A stretch of DNA of 64,000 nucleotides. It comes from Pelorhabdus rhamnosifermentans. GTDB lineage: Bacteria; Bacillota; Negativicutes; UMGS1260. Both the position numbers and the translations under genes were made by a program. The stretch covers positions 62,001-126,000 of the forward strand of contig NZ_JAHGVE010000004.1 in the NCBI RefSeq assembly GCF_018835585.1, read 5' to 3'. Within the stretch, counting starts at the first letter, position 1. Every line of letters starts with the position of its first letter. Positions 17,953-27,487 of this stretch are shown one piece after another. A model generated the notes under the pieces. It made no database searches and was not told where the DNA came from. It saw nothing but the letters and a program-made list of their open reading frames with translations.

Positions 17953-20706
17953 GTGGTGAAAGAAAAATGGTATTTACGTTCAGCTGATGATGTGATTGAC
18001 TATTTTAGAAGTCATGGCGAAGAAGGACTGACAACGCAGGAGGTGCGAAGCCGGTTGTCACGTCATGGATATAATGAAATGGCAGCAGCGCAGCGCGCAT
18101 CGCGTTGGCAGATTTTTATTAGTCAGTTTCAAGATTTTATGGTTCTGGTACTTCTGGCTGCTACACTTATTTCCGCTTTTCTTGGCGAATATGCCGATTC
18201 CTTTACTATTCTTGTGATTGTCATCGTTAACGCTGCACTCGGCTATTTTCAAGAATATCGGGCTGAAGAATCCATTGAAACACTAAAAAAAATGGTTGCA
18301 CCCATAGCGTTAGTCATTCGAAATGGCATGGTCCAGCAAGTGCCGGCACGCTCGCTTGTGCCAGGTGATATTCTGGTCCTTGAGGCTGGTCAAAAAATTG
18401 CAGCTGATGCCCGATTGATTGAATGTCAATTTTTAGAGGCCGACGAGGCCGTATTGACAGGAGAATCGCTGTCTGTTCGCAAAAACTGTTACCCTATAGC
18501 AGCGGAAAATAGCTCGTTAGGTGATCAAAATAATATGACTTTTAGTGGAACGACTGTGACACGCGGCAGAGGAAAGGGCGTTGTATGTGCTACAGGTATG
18601 GACACTGAAGTTGGACAAATTGCCGATCTGATGAGTGCTATTGGACATGAAGAAACGCCTTTGGAAAAACGTCTGGAACAGTTAGGTAAAAAATTAGTCT
18701 GGAGTTGCTTAATTATTTGTTTATTAGTTGTTATTACGGGCGTAATGAAAGGTGAGTCGCTGTTTTTAATGTGCATGGCTGGCATTAGTCTCGCTGTGGC
18801 GGCTATTCCAGAAGGCTTACCAGCTATTGTGACAGTTGCCCTCGCGTTAGGAGTACAACGAATGATTCGCCGGAATGCTATTATCCGCAAATTACCTGCG
18901 GTAGAAACGTTGGGTTGTATTACGGCCATATGTTCCGATAAAACGGGAACCTTAACACAGAATGTCATGACAGTGAGAGAAATTTATATAAACGGTACAT
19001 CCTATGAGACTACTGGCTTAGGTTATGAAATTCAAGGCGAATTTTTATGTAATAAGCAAAAAGTTTCGTTACAAGCGGAATCTATTTTAGATCGTTGTTT
19101 AAGAGTTGGGGTTTATTGTAATAATAGTGTGTTAAAGAAAAATACCGTTTCTATTGGTGGCAGCTGGCGAAAACGAACGACAGAATTTAGTATTGAAGGC
19201 GATCCGACAGAAGGGGCCTTAATAATTGCTGGAGCAAAAGCAGGAATTTGGCGTAATGACTTAGAAAAACAAGCTAAAAGAATATGTGAGATTCCCTTTG
19301 AACCTGAAAGACGGCGTATGTCTGTTCTTTATGAAGAGAGCCCACAGGAATGGACGCTTTATACGAAAGGCGCTGTGGATACGATACTCGACTTGTGTCG
19401 TTATCAAGAATCAGCGACAGGGCCTGCTCTCTTTTCAGATGATGACAAACAATCTATTTTAGCTGCGAATGCTCAGTTAACAGATAAAGCACTACGTGTT
19501 TTGGCTTTAGCTTATCGCAAAATCTCTGCACTACCCGTTGTTCAAAGTGAAACGGAAAATTTAGAATGCGACCTTGTTTTTGTTGGGCTCATGGGAATGA
19601 TTGATCCGCCGCGGGAGGCAGCGAAACAATCTATTATGGTTTGTCGCCAAGCTGGAATTAAAACGATTATGATTACGGGGGATCATCCCAATACTGCTGT
19701 GGCTATTGCTCAGGAGCTTTCTATGTATCAAGCGGGAAAGTCCCGCGTATTAACAGGTGCTGAATTAGATGCATTAAATGACAGGGAATTTAAGAAAATA
19801 GTGAATGACGTCGTTGTTTATGCACGTGTTTCACCTTCTCATAAGTTGCGTATTGTTAGGGCTTTAAAACAACGGGGGCATATTGTGGCTATGACAGGCG
19901 ATGGCGTCAATGATGCTCCGGCGATTAAGGAAGCTGATATTGGCATTGCCATGGGAAAAACCGGTACAGATGTTGCAAAAGAGGCTTCAGCTATGATCTT
20001 GACTGATGATGATTTTGCGACGATTGTTGCTGCTGTAGAGGAAGGACGGGGTATTTACGATAATATTCGTAAATTTATTCGCTATCTCTTGGCATGTAAT
20101 ATGGGCGAAGTACTGACCATGTTTGCAGCAGCACTACTTGGTGTTCCCTTGCCGCTGTTACCTGTTCAGATTCTTTGGGTGAATTTGGTGACGGATGGGC
20201 TTCCTGCTATGGCCCTTGGCGTAGATGGGCATGATCGCAATATTATGTTTCGTCCGCCGCGTTTTCCTGGCGAGAGTGTCTTTTCCCGTGGTCTCAGTCA
20301 TAAAATTATGGCGCGAGGATTTCAAATTGGATTCAGTACGCTGGGGGTTTTTGCTTATGTTTATTTTATTAAGGATGATTTAGTTTTGGCACGTACGATG
20401 GCATTTACGACGTTGGTGTTTTGCCAGTTATTCCATGTTTTTGACTGTCGCTCTGAGGTGGCAAGCATTATGGATGTTGGCTTTTTTACCAATAAATATC
20501 TCATTGGGGCCGTGAGTTGTTCCGTCCTTATGCAACTGGCTGTTTTATACATTCCTGTTTTACGGAATGTTTTTGCTACGGTCCCGCTGCTTCCAACTGA
20601 CTGGGCTCTTGTGCTTATTGTGTCAGGCTGGACTTTTTTACTCACTATATTGAAAAAAATTTTATGGCGTCGGACGGCTTCACGCTCTGTATTTAGTCGT
20701 ACGTAA
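17953..20706 (+). CDS. Calcium-type cation-transporting P-type ATPase (PacL/PMCA-like)
   Basis: 917 residues with the P-type order: N-terminal cation ATPase domain (SRHGYNEM), TGES actuator loop (VLTGESLSV), phosphorylation site D329 in CSDKTGTLTQN, nucleotide-binding KGAVD, and hinge TGDGVNDAPAIKEADIGIAM. Metal-site helix 4 has AAIPEGLPAIVTVALA, and helix 6 has NLVTDGLPAMALG, both as in Ca2+ pumps. Likely exports Ca2+ at the cytoplasmic membrane. GTG start at 17953 (a second GTG at 17956 is equally possible) after GAGGTG. Confidence 0.93.
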   Translation: MVKEKWYLRSADDVIDYFRSHGEEGLTTQEVRSRLSRHGYNEMAAAQRASRWQIFISQFQDFMVLVLLAATLISAFLGEYADSFTILVIVIVNAALGYFQEYRAEESIETLKKMVAPIALVIRNGMVQQVPARSLVPGDILVLEAGQKIAADARLIECQFLEADEAVLTGESLSVRKNCYPIAAENSSLGDQNNMTFSGTTVTRGRGKGVVCATGMDTEVGQIADLMSAIGHEETPLEKRLEQLGKKLVWSCLIICLLVVITGVMKGESLFLMCMAGISLAVAAIPEGLPAIVTVALALGVQRMIRRNAIIRKLPAVETLGCITAICSDKTGTLTQNVMTVREIYINGTSYETTGLGYEIQGEFLCNKQKVSLQAESILDRCLRVGVYCNNSVLKKNTVSIGGSWRKRTTEFSIEGDPTEGALIIAGAKAGIWRNDLEKQAKRICEIPFEPERRRMSVLYEESPQEWTLYTKGAVDTILDLCRYQESATGPALFSDDDKQSILAANAQLTDKALRVLALAYRKISALPVVQSETENLECDLVFVGLMGMIDPPREAAKQSIMVCRQAGIKTIMITGDHPNTAVAIAQELSMYQAGKSRVLTGAELDALNDREFKKIVNDVVVYARVSPSHKLRIVRALKQRGHIVAMTGDGVNDAPAIKEADIGIAMGKTGTDVAKEASAMILTDDDFATIVAAVEEGRGIYDNIRKFIRYLLACNMGEVLTMFAAALLGVPLPLLPVQILWVNLVTDGLPAMALGVDGHDRNIMFRPPRFPGESVFSRGLSHKIMARGFQIGFSTLGVFAYVYFIKDDLVLARTMAFTTLVFCQLFHVFDCRSEVASIMDVGFFTNKYLIGAVSCSVLMQLAVLYIPVLRNVFATVPLLPTDWALVLIVSGWTFLLTILKKILWRRTASRSVFSRT

Positions 20707-20758
20707 AATAAGAAAAGGGTACAAATTTTATCGTTGTTTATGAAGGAGTGTTTTACTA

Positions 20759-21601
20759 ATGCAATTTACGAAGGTTCATGGTCAAGGTAATGATTTTGTA
20801 GTGATTGATGGAACAAAAGAAAAAGTTGCTGATTACAGTAAGGCGGCTGTTATGGTTTGTGATCGCCATTATGGCATTGGTGCCGATGGTTTTGTCATTA
20901 TTTTACCATCGAAAACGGAAGATTTTCGCATGCGCATCTTTAATTCAGATGGCAGTGAAGCCGAGATGTGTGGCAATGTGACGCGCTGTGTGGCACGGTA
21001 TGTATTTGAACACGGTTTGACGAAAAAAACTAAGATTACGCTGGAAACATTAGCAGGTGTAATTATTCCCGAGCTGATCATCAAAGACGGTGTTATTGAG
21101 ACGGTACGGGTAGATATGGGCGAACCGCGTTTGACGCGAAGCCTTATTCCTGTGACAGGCGATGGCAATGCTCAAGCTGTCAATATCCCGATTACAGTGG
21201 GAGAGCAAATATTTATGGGAACGTGTGTTTCGATGGGGAATCCTCATTGTGTGATTTTTGTTGATAATATGTCTGACGTTGATTTGGAACAAGTGGGGCC
21301 GCAAATTGAAACGCACCCCATGTTTCCGAAAAAAACCAATGTAGAATTTGTTCAGGTTCTAAGTAAAGCTGAAATGCGTATGCGTGTATGGGAACGGGGT
21401 GCTGCTGTGACACTTGCCTGCGGGACAGGAACGAGTGCTACTATTGTGGCAGCTGTCTTGAATGACAAGACGGAACGGAAGGCCCTTGTTCATCTAGATG
21501 GCGGTGATTTAGTTGTGGAATGGGCCGAAAATAATCATGTCTATATGTCAGGCCCCGCTGTAGAAGTTTATTCTGGTCAGTATTTCGGAAATTTATCTTG
21601 A
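20759..21601 (+). CDS. dapF: Diaminopimelate epimerase
   Basis: Interconverts LL- and meso-diaminopimelate for lysine and peptidoglycan synthesis. 280 residues. The two catalytic cysteines are in EMCGNVTRC and LACGTGTSAT; substrate loops FTKVHGQGNDFVVID and MGNPHCVIF are present. ATG 20759 after AAGGAGTG. The first Cys motif has V-T where GIR/NGIR is more usual, a small variation. Co-directional with a secreted-protein gene downstream. Confidence 0.95.
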   Translation: MQFTKVHGQGNDFVVIDGTKEKVADYSKAAVMVCDRHYGIGADGFVIILPSKTEDFRMRIFNSDGSEAEMCGNVTRCVARYVFEHGLTKKTKITLETLAGVIIPELIIKDGVIETVRVDMGEPRLTRSLIPVTGDGNAQAVNIPITVGEQIFMGTCVSMGNPHCVIFVDNMSDVDLEQVGPQIETHPMFPKKTNVEFVQVLSKAEMRMRVWERGAAVTLACGTGTSATIVAAVLNDKTERKALVHLDGGDLVVEWAENNHVYMSGPAVEVYSGQYFGNLS

Positions 21602-21633
21602 TGAGGTGAAGCATTTTTCAGGAGTGTGAGAAT

Positions 21634-22230
21634 GTGAAAAAAATTGGCGTACTGATTCTCTTTTTGTTGAGTATAGGATTTTTTTCAGTAGCGTCGGCTA
21701 CTAGCCTGTATGACCACGTGAATGAGGCGCAATTGTATGGTATTCACAATATCAATCTTTCCAATGAGGCTTTTTTGGCCCCTTGGCGTTCCAATGAAGA
21801 ACAGGCAGATCAGTTTGGGCCTATTCCTAATCAGGCTTATTGTTATACGCCCTTTTTGGTGGTAGCGGCAGATGCCAGGTCAAAAATGCTGAATAATGCT
21901 CCCGTTTTGCTCCAAGACGGTACGAAAATTTGGCAAGACTATGCGGGATTTTTGACCTTTATGATTCAGTTATATTTAACTGAGCCGATAATTCCCACGG
22001 ATTTATCTGTATGGATTGAACAAAAAAATAGCCGCTTTTTTGTTTATCAGGTTCAGCTGCAAACAGAAACCAAACCTGTGATAATTGTAAAGGATAAATC
22101 GTTTTATTTATTTTCGGGTTATTATTATTTTGTAGATGATGATATTCGTTACGATAGTCCGCTTGTACTTGTTGTGGCATTTAAAGATAAGCAGGTTCGT
22201 TTTCATTTTAATATGAAGCTCATTCGCTAA
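21634..22230 (+). CDS. Hypothetical exported protein
   Basis: 198 residues. Starts with a clear signal peptide (positive MKKIG, hydrophobic VLILFLLSIGFFSV, cleavage likely after ASA around residue 23). The mature part has no motif I know; it is moderately acidic and aromatic, with beta-rich runs such as FFVYQVQLQT. GTG start at 21634, 33 bases after dapF. A strong hairpin follows, so it probably ends the dapF transcript. Function unknown. Confidence 0.75.
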   Translation: MKKIGVLILFLLSIGFFSVASATSLYDHVNEAQLYGIHNINLSNEAFLAPWRSNEEQADQFGPIPNQAYCYTPFLVVAADARSKMLNNAPVLLQDGTKIWQDYAGFLTFMIQLYLTEPIIPTDLSVWIEQKNSRFFVYQVQLQTETKPVIIVKDKSFYLFSGYYYFVDDDIRYDSPLVLVVAFKDKQVRFHFNMKLIR

Positions 22231-22243
22231 AGAAGATCATCTA

Positions 22244-22296
22244 GCCAAACAACTTCTGCCCGATAGAAAATCAGACAGAGGTTGTTTGGCATTTTT
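22244..22296 (+). terminator. Terminator after the exported-protein gene
   Basis: GCCAAACAAC pairs with GTTGTTTGGC (22244-22253 with 22281-22290), extended by a few imperfect pairs, then a short T run. Confidence 0.82.
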
Positions 22297-22446
22297 AGTA
22301 GTAATAGTTTACTCTTAATAGCCGATTTAGGCATCTGTTGTTTAAAAAAGAGGAAATATACTAAAAACAGCGAAATAGAAACTGTTAGTTAGCATTATTT
22401 GTATTTTTTCCGCCTATAATAAGGAATATAAAGGATGGTGCGATAG

Positions 22447-23331
22447 GTGCTCAAGAGTATGACTGGTTTTGGACGCGGTGAATTCTTGGATCGAGATCAC
22501 CGACTCGTTGTGGAAATTAAGGCAGTAAATCATCGTTATAATGAGATTGTTATTCGCATGCCAAAAACATTTGCTTCACTCGAAGATAAAATACGTCGGC
22601 AAGTCGCGGTAAGTTTGACGCGTGGTCGTATTGATGTTTTTATTTCTGTTGATACCTATAGTGAGTCCAAACGTTTGGTCAGAGTTGACAAGGAACTGGC
22701 AATGGCTTACCATAAGGCAGTGAATGAGCTTGCTGAATTGTTTGATACAGGATATAATGAATCAGTTAGTCAAATTGCTCGTTATCCTGATGTATTGAAG
22801 GTAGAGGAAGTATGTGAAGATGTTACTTTGTTGTGGCCAAAATTGTCTTCTGCTATCGGAGTGGCTCTTGAACATTTAATGAGTATGCGTGTAGCAGAAG
22901 GCAATAATATAGAACAAGACTTTGCTAAACGTATTGCTGGTATGCGTAAACTTTTAGCGCAGATTGAAGAACGGGCGCCACTAGTTGTTGAGGAATATCG
23001 GCAAAAGATTACAGAACGCATGACGGAGCTATTGCAATCAGTTCAGGCTGCGCCTGATGAAGGTCGTTTGCTGCAAGAAGCCGCTTTGTTTGCAGATCGC
23101 ATTTCTATTACAGAAGAGATTGTGCGGCTAAAAAGCCACTTTGATCAGTTTACGAGCATCTTAGATAGTAGTGAGGCAGTGGGACGCAAATTGGATTTCT
23201 TGGTGCAGGAATTTAATCGTGAAACAAATACAATTGCATCAAAAGCCAATGATTTTCACATTGCGACGCTTACTGTGGCCATGAAAAGCGAAATTGAGAA
23301 GGTTCGCGAGCAAATCCAAAATATAGAGTAG
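22447..23331 (+). CDS. yicC: YicC/YloC family endoribonuclease
   Basis: 294 residues. N-terminal LKSMTGFGRGE and the C-terminal RKLDFLVQEFNRETNTIASKAND-type block (here in parts RKLDFLVQEF, NRETNTIASKA) identify the YicC/YloC family, whose members are endoribonucleases. GTG start at 22447. First gene of the conserved yicC-remA-gmk-rpoZ-coaBC row. A TATAAT at 22415-22420 lies in front of it, without a convincing -35. Confidence 0.94.
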   Translation: MLKSMTGFGRGEFLDRDHRLVVEIKAVNHRYNEIVIRMPKTFASLEDKIRRQVAVSLTRGRIDVFISVDTYSESKRLVRVDKELAMAYHKAVNELAELFDTGYNESVSQIARYPDVLKVEEVCEDVTLLWPKLSSAIGVALEHLMSMRVAEGNNIEQDFAKRIAGMRKLLAQIEERAPLVVEEYRQKITERMTELLQSVQAAPDEGRLLQEAALFADRISITEEIVRLKSHFDQFTSILDSSEAVGRKLDFLVQEFNRETNTIASKANDFHIATLTVAMKSEIEKVREQIQNIE

Positions 23332-23374
23332 TGAGAAGCGGAATTACTAGAAAGAAAACAGGGGGAATGGAAGC

Positions 23375-23638
23375 ATGGAAATTAAACTTATTAATATTGG
23401 TTTTGGCAATATTGTATCAGCAAATCGCATTATATCCATTGTCAGTCCTGAGTCTGCACCAATAAAACGAATTATTCAAGAAGCGCGTGATCGAGGGATG
23501 CTAATTGATGCTACATATGGTCGTCGGACGCGTGCCGTTATTATTGTCGATAGTGATCATGTCATTTTATCTGCTGTACAGCCTGAAACGGTAGCTCATC
23601 GTCTAGCAAGTAGGGATACGAGTGACGATGAAGAATAA
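23375..23638 (+). CDS. remA: RemA/DUF370 DNA-binding regulator
   Basis: 87 residues. Very conserved DUF370: [21 protein letters not shown]-like N terminus (in parts [18 protein letters not shown]), [32 protein letters not shown]. In B. subtilis RemA activates biofilm-matrix genes and binds DNA as a ring. Preceded by AGGGGGAATGG. Its end overlaps the gmk start. Confidence 0.95.
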   Translation: MEIKLINIGFGNIVSANRIISIVSPESAPIKRIIQEARDRGMLIDATYGRRTRAVIIVDSDHVILSAVQPETVAHRLASRDTSDDEE

Positions 23639-24281
23639 AGACGGCAGAAAATTACGACGCCAGGGAGCTCTGCTCGTAATTTCCGGTCCATCTGGAGCTG
23701 GCAAAGGAACGATTTGCAAAGCTTTATTGCGTTCCTCTCCTGCGATTCATTATTCTATTTCCGTTACGACACGTGCCAAACGCGCGGGCGAAGAACATGG
23801 TGTGAATTATTGGTTCCTTTCTGAAGAGAGATTTCAAGAAATGCGTAACAAAAATGAGTTATTAGAATGGGCCGAAGTTTATGGAAACTATTATGGAACT
23901 CCGCGCCGTTATGTGGAAGAAGAGCTTGCGGCGGGACATGATGTGATACTGGAAATTGATATTCAAGGGGCTATGAAAGTCAAGCATTCTTTTCCACAAG
24001 GGGTCTTTATCTACATTTTGCCACCTTCTTTTGATGAACTGGAACATCGAATTGTAACAAGGGGAACAGATAGCGAAAGTGTAATTAGAAAACGGTTGGG
24101 CTGTGTTAAGCAAGAACTTACTTGTGCCAAGGAGTATCATTATGTTGTTGTCAATGATATTGTTGAAACAGCAGTTAGTCAGGTAAAATCAATTATTGAA
24201 GCGGAACATTGTCGCATTTCTCGTAACACGGCTGTAATTGAACAAATTTGTACATGCGGCAGTCTTGTAAATGAAAAATAG
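23628..24281 (+). CDS. gmk: Guanylate kinase
   Basis: Phosphorylates GMP to GDP. About 217 residues from ATG 23628 (a GTG at 23622 is in frame). P-loop [15 protein letters not shown]-binding [14 protein letters not shown] and YGNYYGTPR, and [11 protein letters not shown]. Overlaps remA by 11 bases. C terminus ends [10 protein letters not shown], a little beyond the usual end. Confidence 0.96.
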   Translation: MKNKDGRKLRRQGALLVISGPSGAGKGTICKALLRSSPAIHYSISVTTRAKRAGEEHGVNYWFLSEERFQEMRNKNELLEWAEVYGNYYGTPRRYVEEELAAGHDVILEIDIQGAMKVKHSFPQGVFIYILPPSFDELEHRIVTRGTDSESVIRKRLGCVKQELTCAKEYHYVVVNDIVETAVSQVKSIIEAEHCRISRNTAVIEQICTCGSLVNEK

Positions 24282-24317
24282 TTAAAAATTAATGGTTACT
24301 GCAGGAGGGGATTTCTA

Positions 24318-24524
24318 ATGATTTATCCATCATTAGATAGATTAGTGAATAAGGTAGACAGTAAATATACTTTAGTTGTGCTTGCTGCCAAACGGGCCCG
24401 CCAGCTTATGGACGGTGAGGAACAACTTGTTGAATGTAGATCAAGTAAGCCTGTAACGATGGCTTTAGAAGAAATTGCTCAATCAAAGATTGGTTATGAA
24501 CGCACGAAAGCAGGCATAAAATAG
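24318..24524 (+). CDS. rpoZ: RNA polymerase omega subunit
   Basis: 68 residues. MIYPSLDRLVNKVDSKYTLVV, AAKRARQL and KPVTMALEEIAQSKI are omega hallmarks. GGAGGGG upstream of ATG 24318; its final base overlaps coaBC. Stabilises beta-prime assembly. Confidence 0.96.
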   Translation: MIYPSLDRLVNKVDSKYTLVVLAAKRARQLMDGEEQLVECRSSKPVTMALEEIAQSKIGYERTKAGIK

Positions 24525-25729
24525 TGTCACTTGCAGGTAAACAGGTTGTCCTTGGAGTGACTGGTGGGATCGCTGTTTATAAGGCAGTGGATATTGTCAG
24601 TAGATTACGTAAAATGGGTGCTATTGTTCATGTTATTATGACGGAATCGGCAGCTCGTTTTGTTACGCCGCTGACTTTCCAGGAAATGAGTGCCAACCCG
24701 GTTGTTGTCAGCATGTGGGGAGAAATGAAACAGTGGAATGTTGAGCATATTGCTTTGGCAACCATGGCTGATGTCTTTTTAGTTGCACCGGCGACAGCAA
24801 ATATCATTGGGAAAATAGCGAATGGTATTGCTGATGATATGCTTTCAACGACAGTGATGGCGACGAAAGCGCCGGTGATTTTTGCACCAGCCATGAACAC
24901 ACAGATGTATTGCAATCCGATTGTGCAAAAAAATATCCAGGAACTTACATTGCTTGGTTATCAGTTTATAGAACCTGCGCGCGGGCTACTCGCTTGCGGT
25001 ACTGAAGGTGTGGGGCGTTTGCCAGATCCTTGTGATATCGTGAATTTTGTCGTCGACCATGTTGCTGCTGAGAATGATTTTGCAGGAAAAAATTTATTAG
25101 TCACAGCAGGCGGTACAAGGGAAGCCATTGACCCTGTCCGTTATATCGGCAATCGTTCAAGCGGGAAAATGGGTTACGCCATTGCAGCACAAGCCGCACG
25201 CCGCGGGGCAAAGGTGATTCTTGTTTCAGGTGCAACAGGACTTTCCCATCCGCCGAATGTTACGGTGGTTAAAGTGGAAAGTGCTGCTGAAATGCGCGAG
25301 GAAGTGCTGAAGAATTTTTTTTCCTGTGATATTGTTGTGAAAGCGGCCGCTGTGGCTGATTATCGTCCTGAAGTTGCTGAGATGCAAAAAATCAAAAAGA
25401 ATGATGATACGCTTATTTTAAAATTAACAAAAAATCCGGATATTTTGCGGGAATTGGGTCAAATTAAAGAAAGACAGCTTCTTGTTGGTTTTGCTGCTGA
25501 GACACAAAATGTTGTGAATTATGCAAAGAAAAAATTGAACGAGAAAAATTTAGATATGATTGTGGCCAATGATGTTACAGCGCCTGGCGCTGGATTTAAT
25601 GTCGACACGAATATTGCCAAACTTCTTTTTCGGGATGGAAAAATCGTTGATTTGCCGCAAATGCCGAAGGAGAAGCTTGCTTGTTGTATTCTCGACTATA
25701 TTCGCGAATTAGTTACAAATAGGACTTGA
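24524..25729 (+). CDS. coaBC: Bifunctional phosphopantothenoylcysteine decarboxylase / phosphopantothenate-cysteine ligase
   Basis: Two steps of coenzyme A synthesis. 401 residues. N-terminal flavoprotein CoaC domain: GVTGGIAVYK, TESAARFVTPLTF, APAMNTQMY with the PAMN motif, and the conserved Cys in GLLACGTEGVGR. C-terminal CoaB domain begins near residue 185: LVTAGGTREAIDPVRYIGNRSSG-type block (LVTAGGTREAIDPVR), AAVADYRP, KLTKNPDIL. GTG start at 24524 overlapping rpoZ by 1 base. Confidence 0.96.
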   Translation: MSLAGKQVVLGVTGGIAVYKAVDIVSRLRKMGAIVHVIMTESAARFVTPLTFQEMSANPVVVSMWGEMKQWNVEHIALATMADVFLVAPATANIIGKIANGIADDMLSTTVMATKAPVIFAPAMNTQMYCNPIVQKNIQELTLLGYQFIEPARGLLACGTEGVGRLPDPCDIVNFVVDHVAAENDFAGKNLLVTAGGTREAIDPVRYIGNRSSGKMGYAIAAQAARRGAKVILVSGATGLSHPPNVTVVKVESAAEMREEVLKNFFSCDIVVKAAAVADYRPEVAEMQKIKKNDDTLILKLTKNPDILRELGQIKERQLLVGFAAETQNVVNYAKKKLNEKNLDMIVANDVTAPGAGFNVDTNIAKLLFRDGKIVDLPQMPKEKLACCILDYIRELVTNRT

Positions 25730-25754
25730 TTTTTTTGGGTATTTGCTATACAAT
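25726..25754 (+). promoter_or_regulatory. Promoter of the metK SAM riboswitch
   Basis: TTGATT at 25726-25731, 17-base spacer, TACAAT at 25749-25754. Starts inside the coaBC stop region. Confidence 0.8.
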
Positions 25755-25773
25755 TTTATTGGTAAAATACATA

Positions 25774-25882
25774 TCGACTCATCAAGAGATGGTGGAGGGA
25801 CTGGCCCGATGATACTGCGGCAACCATTTAGTTTAGGCTAAAACGGTGCCAATTCCGGCGAGAGATTCTTGCGAGATGGGAG
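25774..25882 (+). promoter_or_regulatory. SAM-I (S-box) riboswitch
   Basis: Shows the S-box order: ATCAAGAGATGGTGGAGGGA, then CTGGCCCGATGATACTGC, GGCAACC, a variable arm, GGTGCCAATTCC, and GAGAT closing P1. S-adenosylmethionine binding favours the downstream terminator, shutting off metK. Located 70 bases before the metK start. Confidence 0.96.
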
Positions 25883-25892
25883 AGAAATAATC

Positions 25893-25918
25893 GCTCCCCT
25901 TGTTGTGGGAGCTTTTTG
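25893..25918 (+). terminator. SAM riboswitch expression-platform terminator
   Basis: GCTCCC (25893-25898) pairs with GGGAGC (25907-25912), then five T. Lies directly after the aptamer. Confidence 0.9.
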
Positions 25919-25950
25919 TTATGCAAATGATGATTTAGGAGGGATTTATT

Positions 25951-27138
25951 ATGGCAAATAGACAGCAGTTTTTTACATCTGAATCAGTTACTGAAGGACA
26001 TCCCGATAAGATAGCTGATCAAATATCGGATAGTATTTTAGATGCTTTAATTGGGCAGGACCCCTTTGCCAGAGTGGCTTGTGAGACTCTTATTACAACA
26101 GGGCAGGTTCATGTGGCTGGCGAAATTACAACAAATTGTTATGTCGATATACCGAAAATTGTGCGCAATACAATTAAAGATATTGGTTATACGCGGGCAA
26201 AATTTGGGTTTGACGGTGACACGTGCGGCGTGTTAATTTCCATTGATGAGCAATCAGCCGATATTGCGATGGGAGTTGATAAAGCCCTGGAAGCTAAAAA
26301 AGGTGAAATGGAGATCGATGCTATTGGGGCAGGAGACCAAGGCATGATGTTTGGTTATGCAACAAATGAAACAGATGATTTCATGCCTTTGCCGATTTCT
26401 TTGGCTCATAAACTTTCTCTTCAGTTATCATCGGTAAGAAAGTCAAATAAATTGCCTTATTTGCGTCCGGATGGTAAAACACAGGTTACTGTGGAATATG
26501 TTGATGGCAAGCCAAAACGGATTGATACCATTGTTATTTCGACTCAGCACGGACCTGAAGTGGACTTAAAAACGATTGAGGAAGATCTTGTTGCTCATGT
26601 GATTAAACCGATTGTTCCGAGTGAATTACTTGATAATGATACGAAATATTATATTAATCCAACAGGCCGTTTTGTTGTGGGGGGGCCTCAGGGGGATTGT
26701 GGGCTGACAGGCCGGAAAATTATTGTTGATACTTATGGCGGGATGGCTCGTCATGGCGGCGGTGCTTTTTCAGGCAAGGATCCAACGAAGGTAGACCGCA
26801 GTGGTGCTTATGCTGCTCGTTATGTGGCTAAAAATATTGTGGCAGGTGGTTTGGCTGATAAATGCGAAATTCAGCTTGCTTATGCCATTGGTGTTGCTCA
26901 GCCTGTTTCTATTTTAGTTGAAACATTTGATACAGGTAAAGTGGATGATGCTGTTATTGTAGCGCTTGTGAAGAAACATTTTGATTTGCGTCCAGCAGGA
27001 ATTATTAAAATGCTTGATTTGCGCCGTCCTATTTATCGTCAGACAGCAGCTTATGGACATTTTGGTCGCAATGATCTAAATCTGCCTTGGGAGAAGACAG
27101 ATAAAGCGGCTATTCTTCGGCAGGAAGCAGGTTTGTAA
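25951..27138 (+). CDS. metK: S-adenosylmethionine synthetase
   Basis: Makes SAM from methionine and ATP. 395 residues, full length. [49 protein letters not shown] and [16 protein letters not shown] are the family signatures (given here in short blocks). AGGAGGG before ATG 25951. Feedback control by the SAM-I riboswitch upstream is clear from sequence. Confidence 0.98.
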   Translation: MANRQQFFTSESVTEGHPDKIADQISDSILDALIGQDPFARVACETLITTGQVHVAGEITTNCYVDIPKIVRNTIKDIGYTRAKFGFDGDTCGVLISIDEQSADIAMGVDKALEAKKGEMEIDAIGAGDQGMMFGYATNETDDFMPLPISLAHKLSLQLSSVRKSNKLPYLRPDGKTQVTVEYVDGKPKRIDTIVISTQHGPEVDLKTIEEDLVAHVIKPIVPSELLDNDTKYYINPTGRFVVGGPQGDCGLTGRKIIVDTYGGMARHGGGAFSGKDPTKVDRSGAYAARYVAKNIVAGGLADKCEIQLAYAIGVAQPVSILVETFDTGKVDDAVIVALVKKHFDLRPAGIIKMLDLRRPIYRQTAAYGHFGRNDLNLPWEKTDKAAILRQEAGL

Positions 27139-27250
27139 ACTTTTTTTCGATAGAAAACTTCTTGTGCGGTCATACTAATAACACGTTTATGATTGATTTT
27201 GAAGTACGAAGAGTAGTAAAAATTGCTTATTGTTGACAGGAGATGATAAC

Positions 27251-27418
27251 ATGAAAGTTCGTTTTTCGTCACCACGAAATCACAAGATAAGGCGTTTTTT
27301 CAAACGATCTCCCATGGATACAGGTTATGATGATTGGTTGCCTGATGAACAAGATGCAAACTGCTTTTCAGACAAAACGGAGTTTTTAGCAGGGATCGAT
27401 GATTTTTTGGCGAAATAA
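27251..27418 (+). CDS. Small hypothetical protein (55 aa)
   Basis: 55 residues from ATG 27251, which has AGGAGA 7 bases upstream. Basic first half (SPRNHKIRRFFKRSP), acidic second half (DDWLPDEQDAN, DKTEFLAGIDDFLAK). A strong terminator follows the stop. No family recognised. The good ribosome site, terminator and charge layout support a real gene between metK and priA. Confidence 0.6.
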   Translation: MKVRFSSPRNHKIRRFFKRSPMDTGYDDWLPDEQDANCFSDKTEFLAGIDDFLAK

Positions 27419-27436
27419 AAATAAGTAATTTATTTT

Positions 27437-27472
27437 AAGTAAGGAGGCTATTTTTAGTCTCCTTACTTTTTA
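27437..27472 (+). terminator. Terminator after the 55-aa gene
   Basis: Perfect 10-bp stem (27437-27446 with 27459-27468), 12-base loop, T-rich tail. Confidence 0.9.
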
Positions 27473-27487
27473 TTGAGTGGTGAAAGT

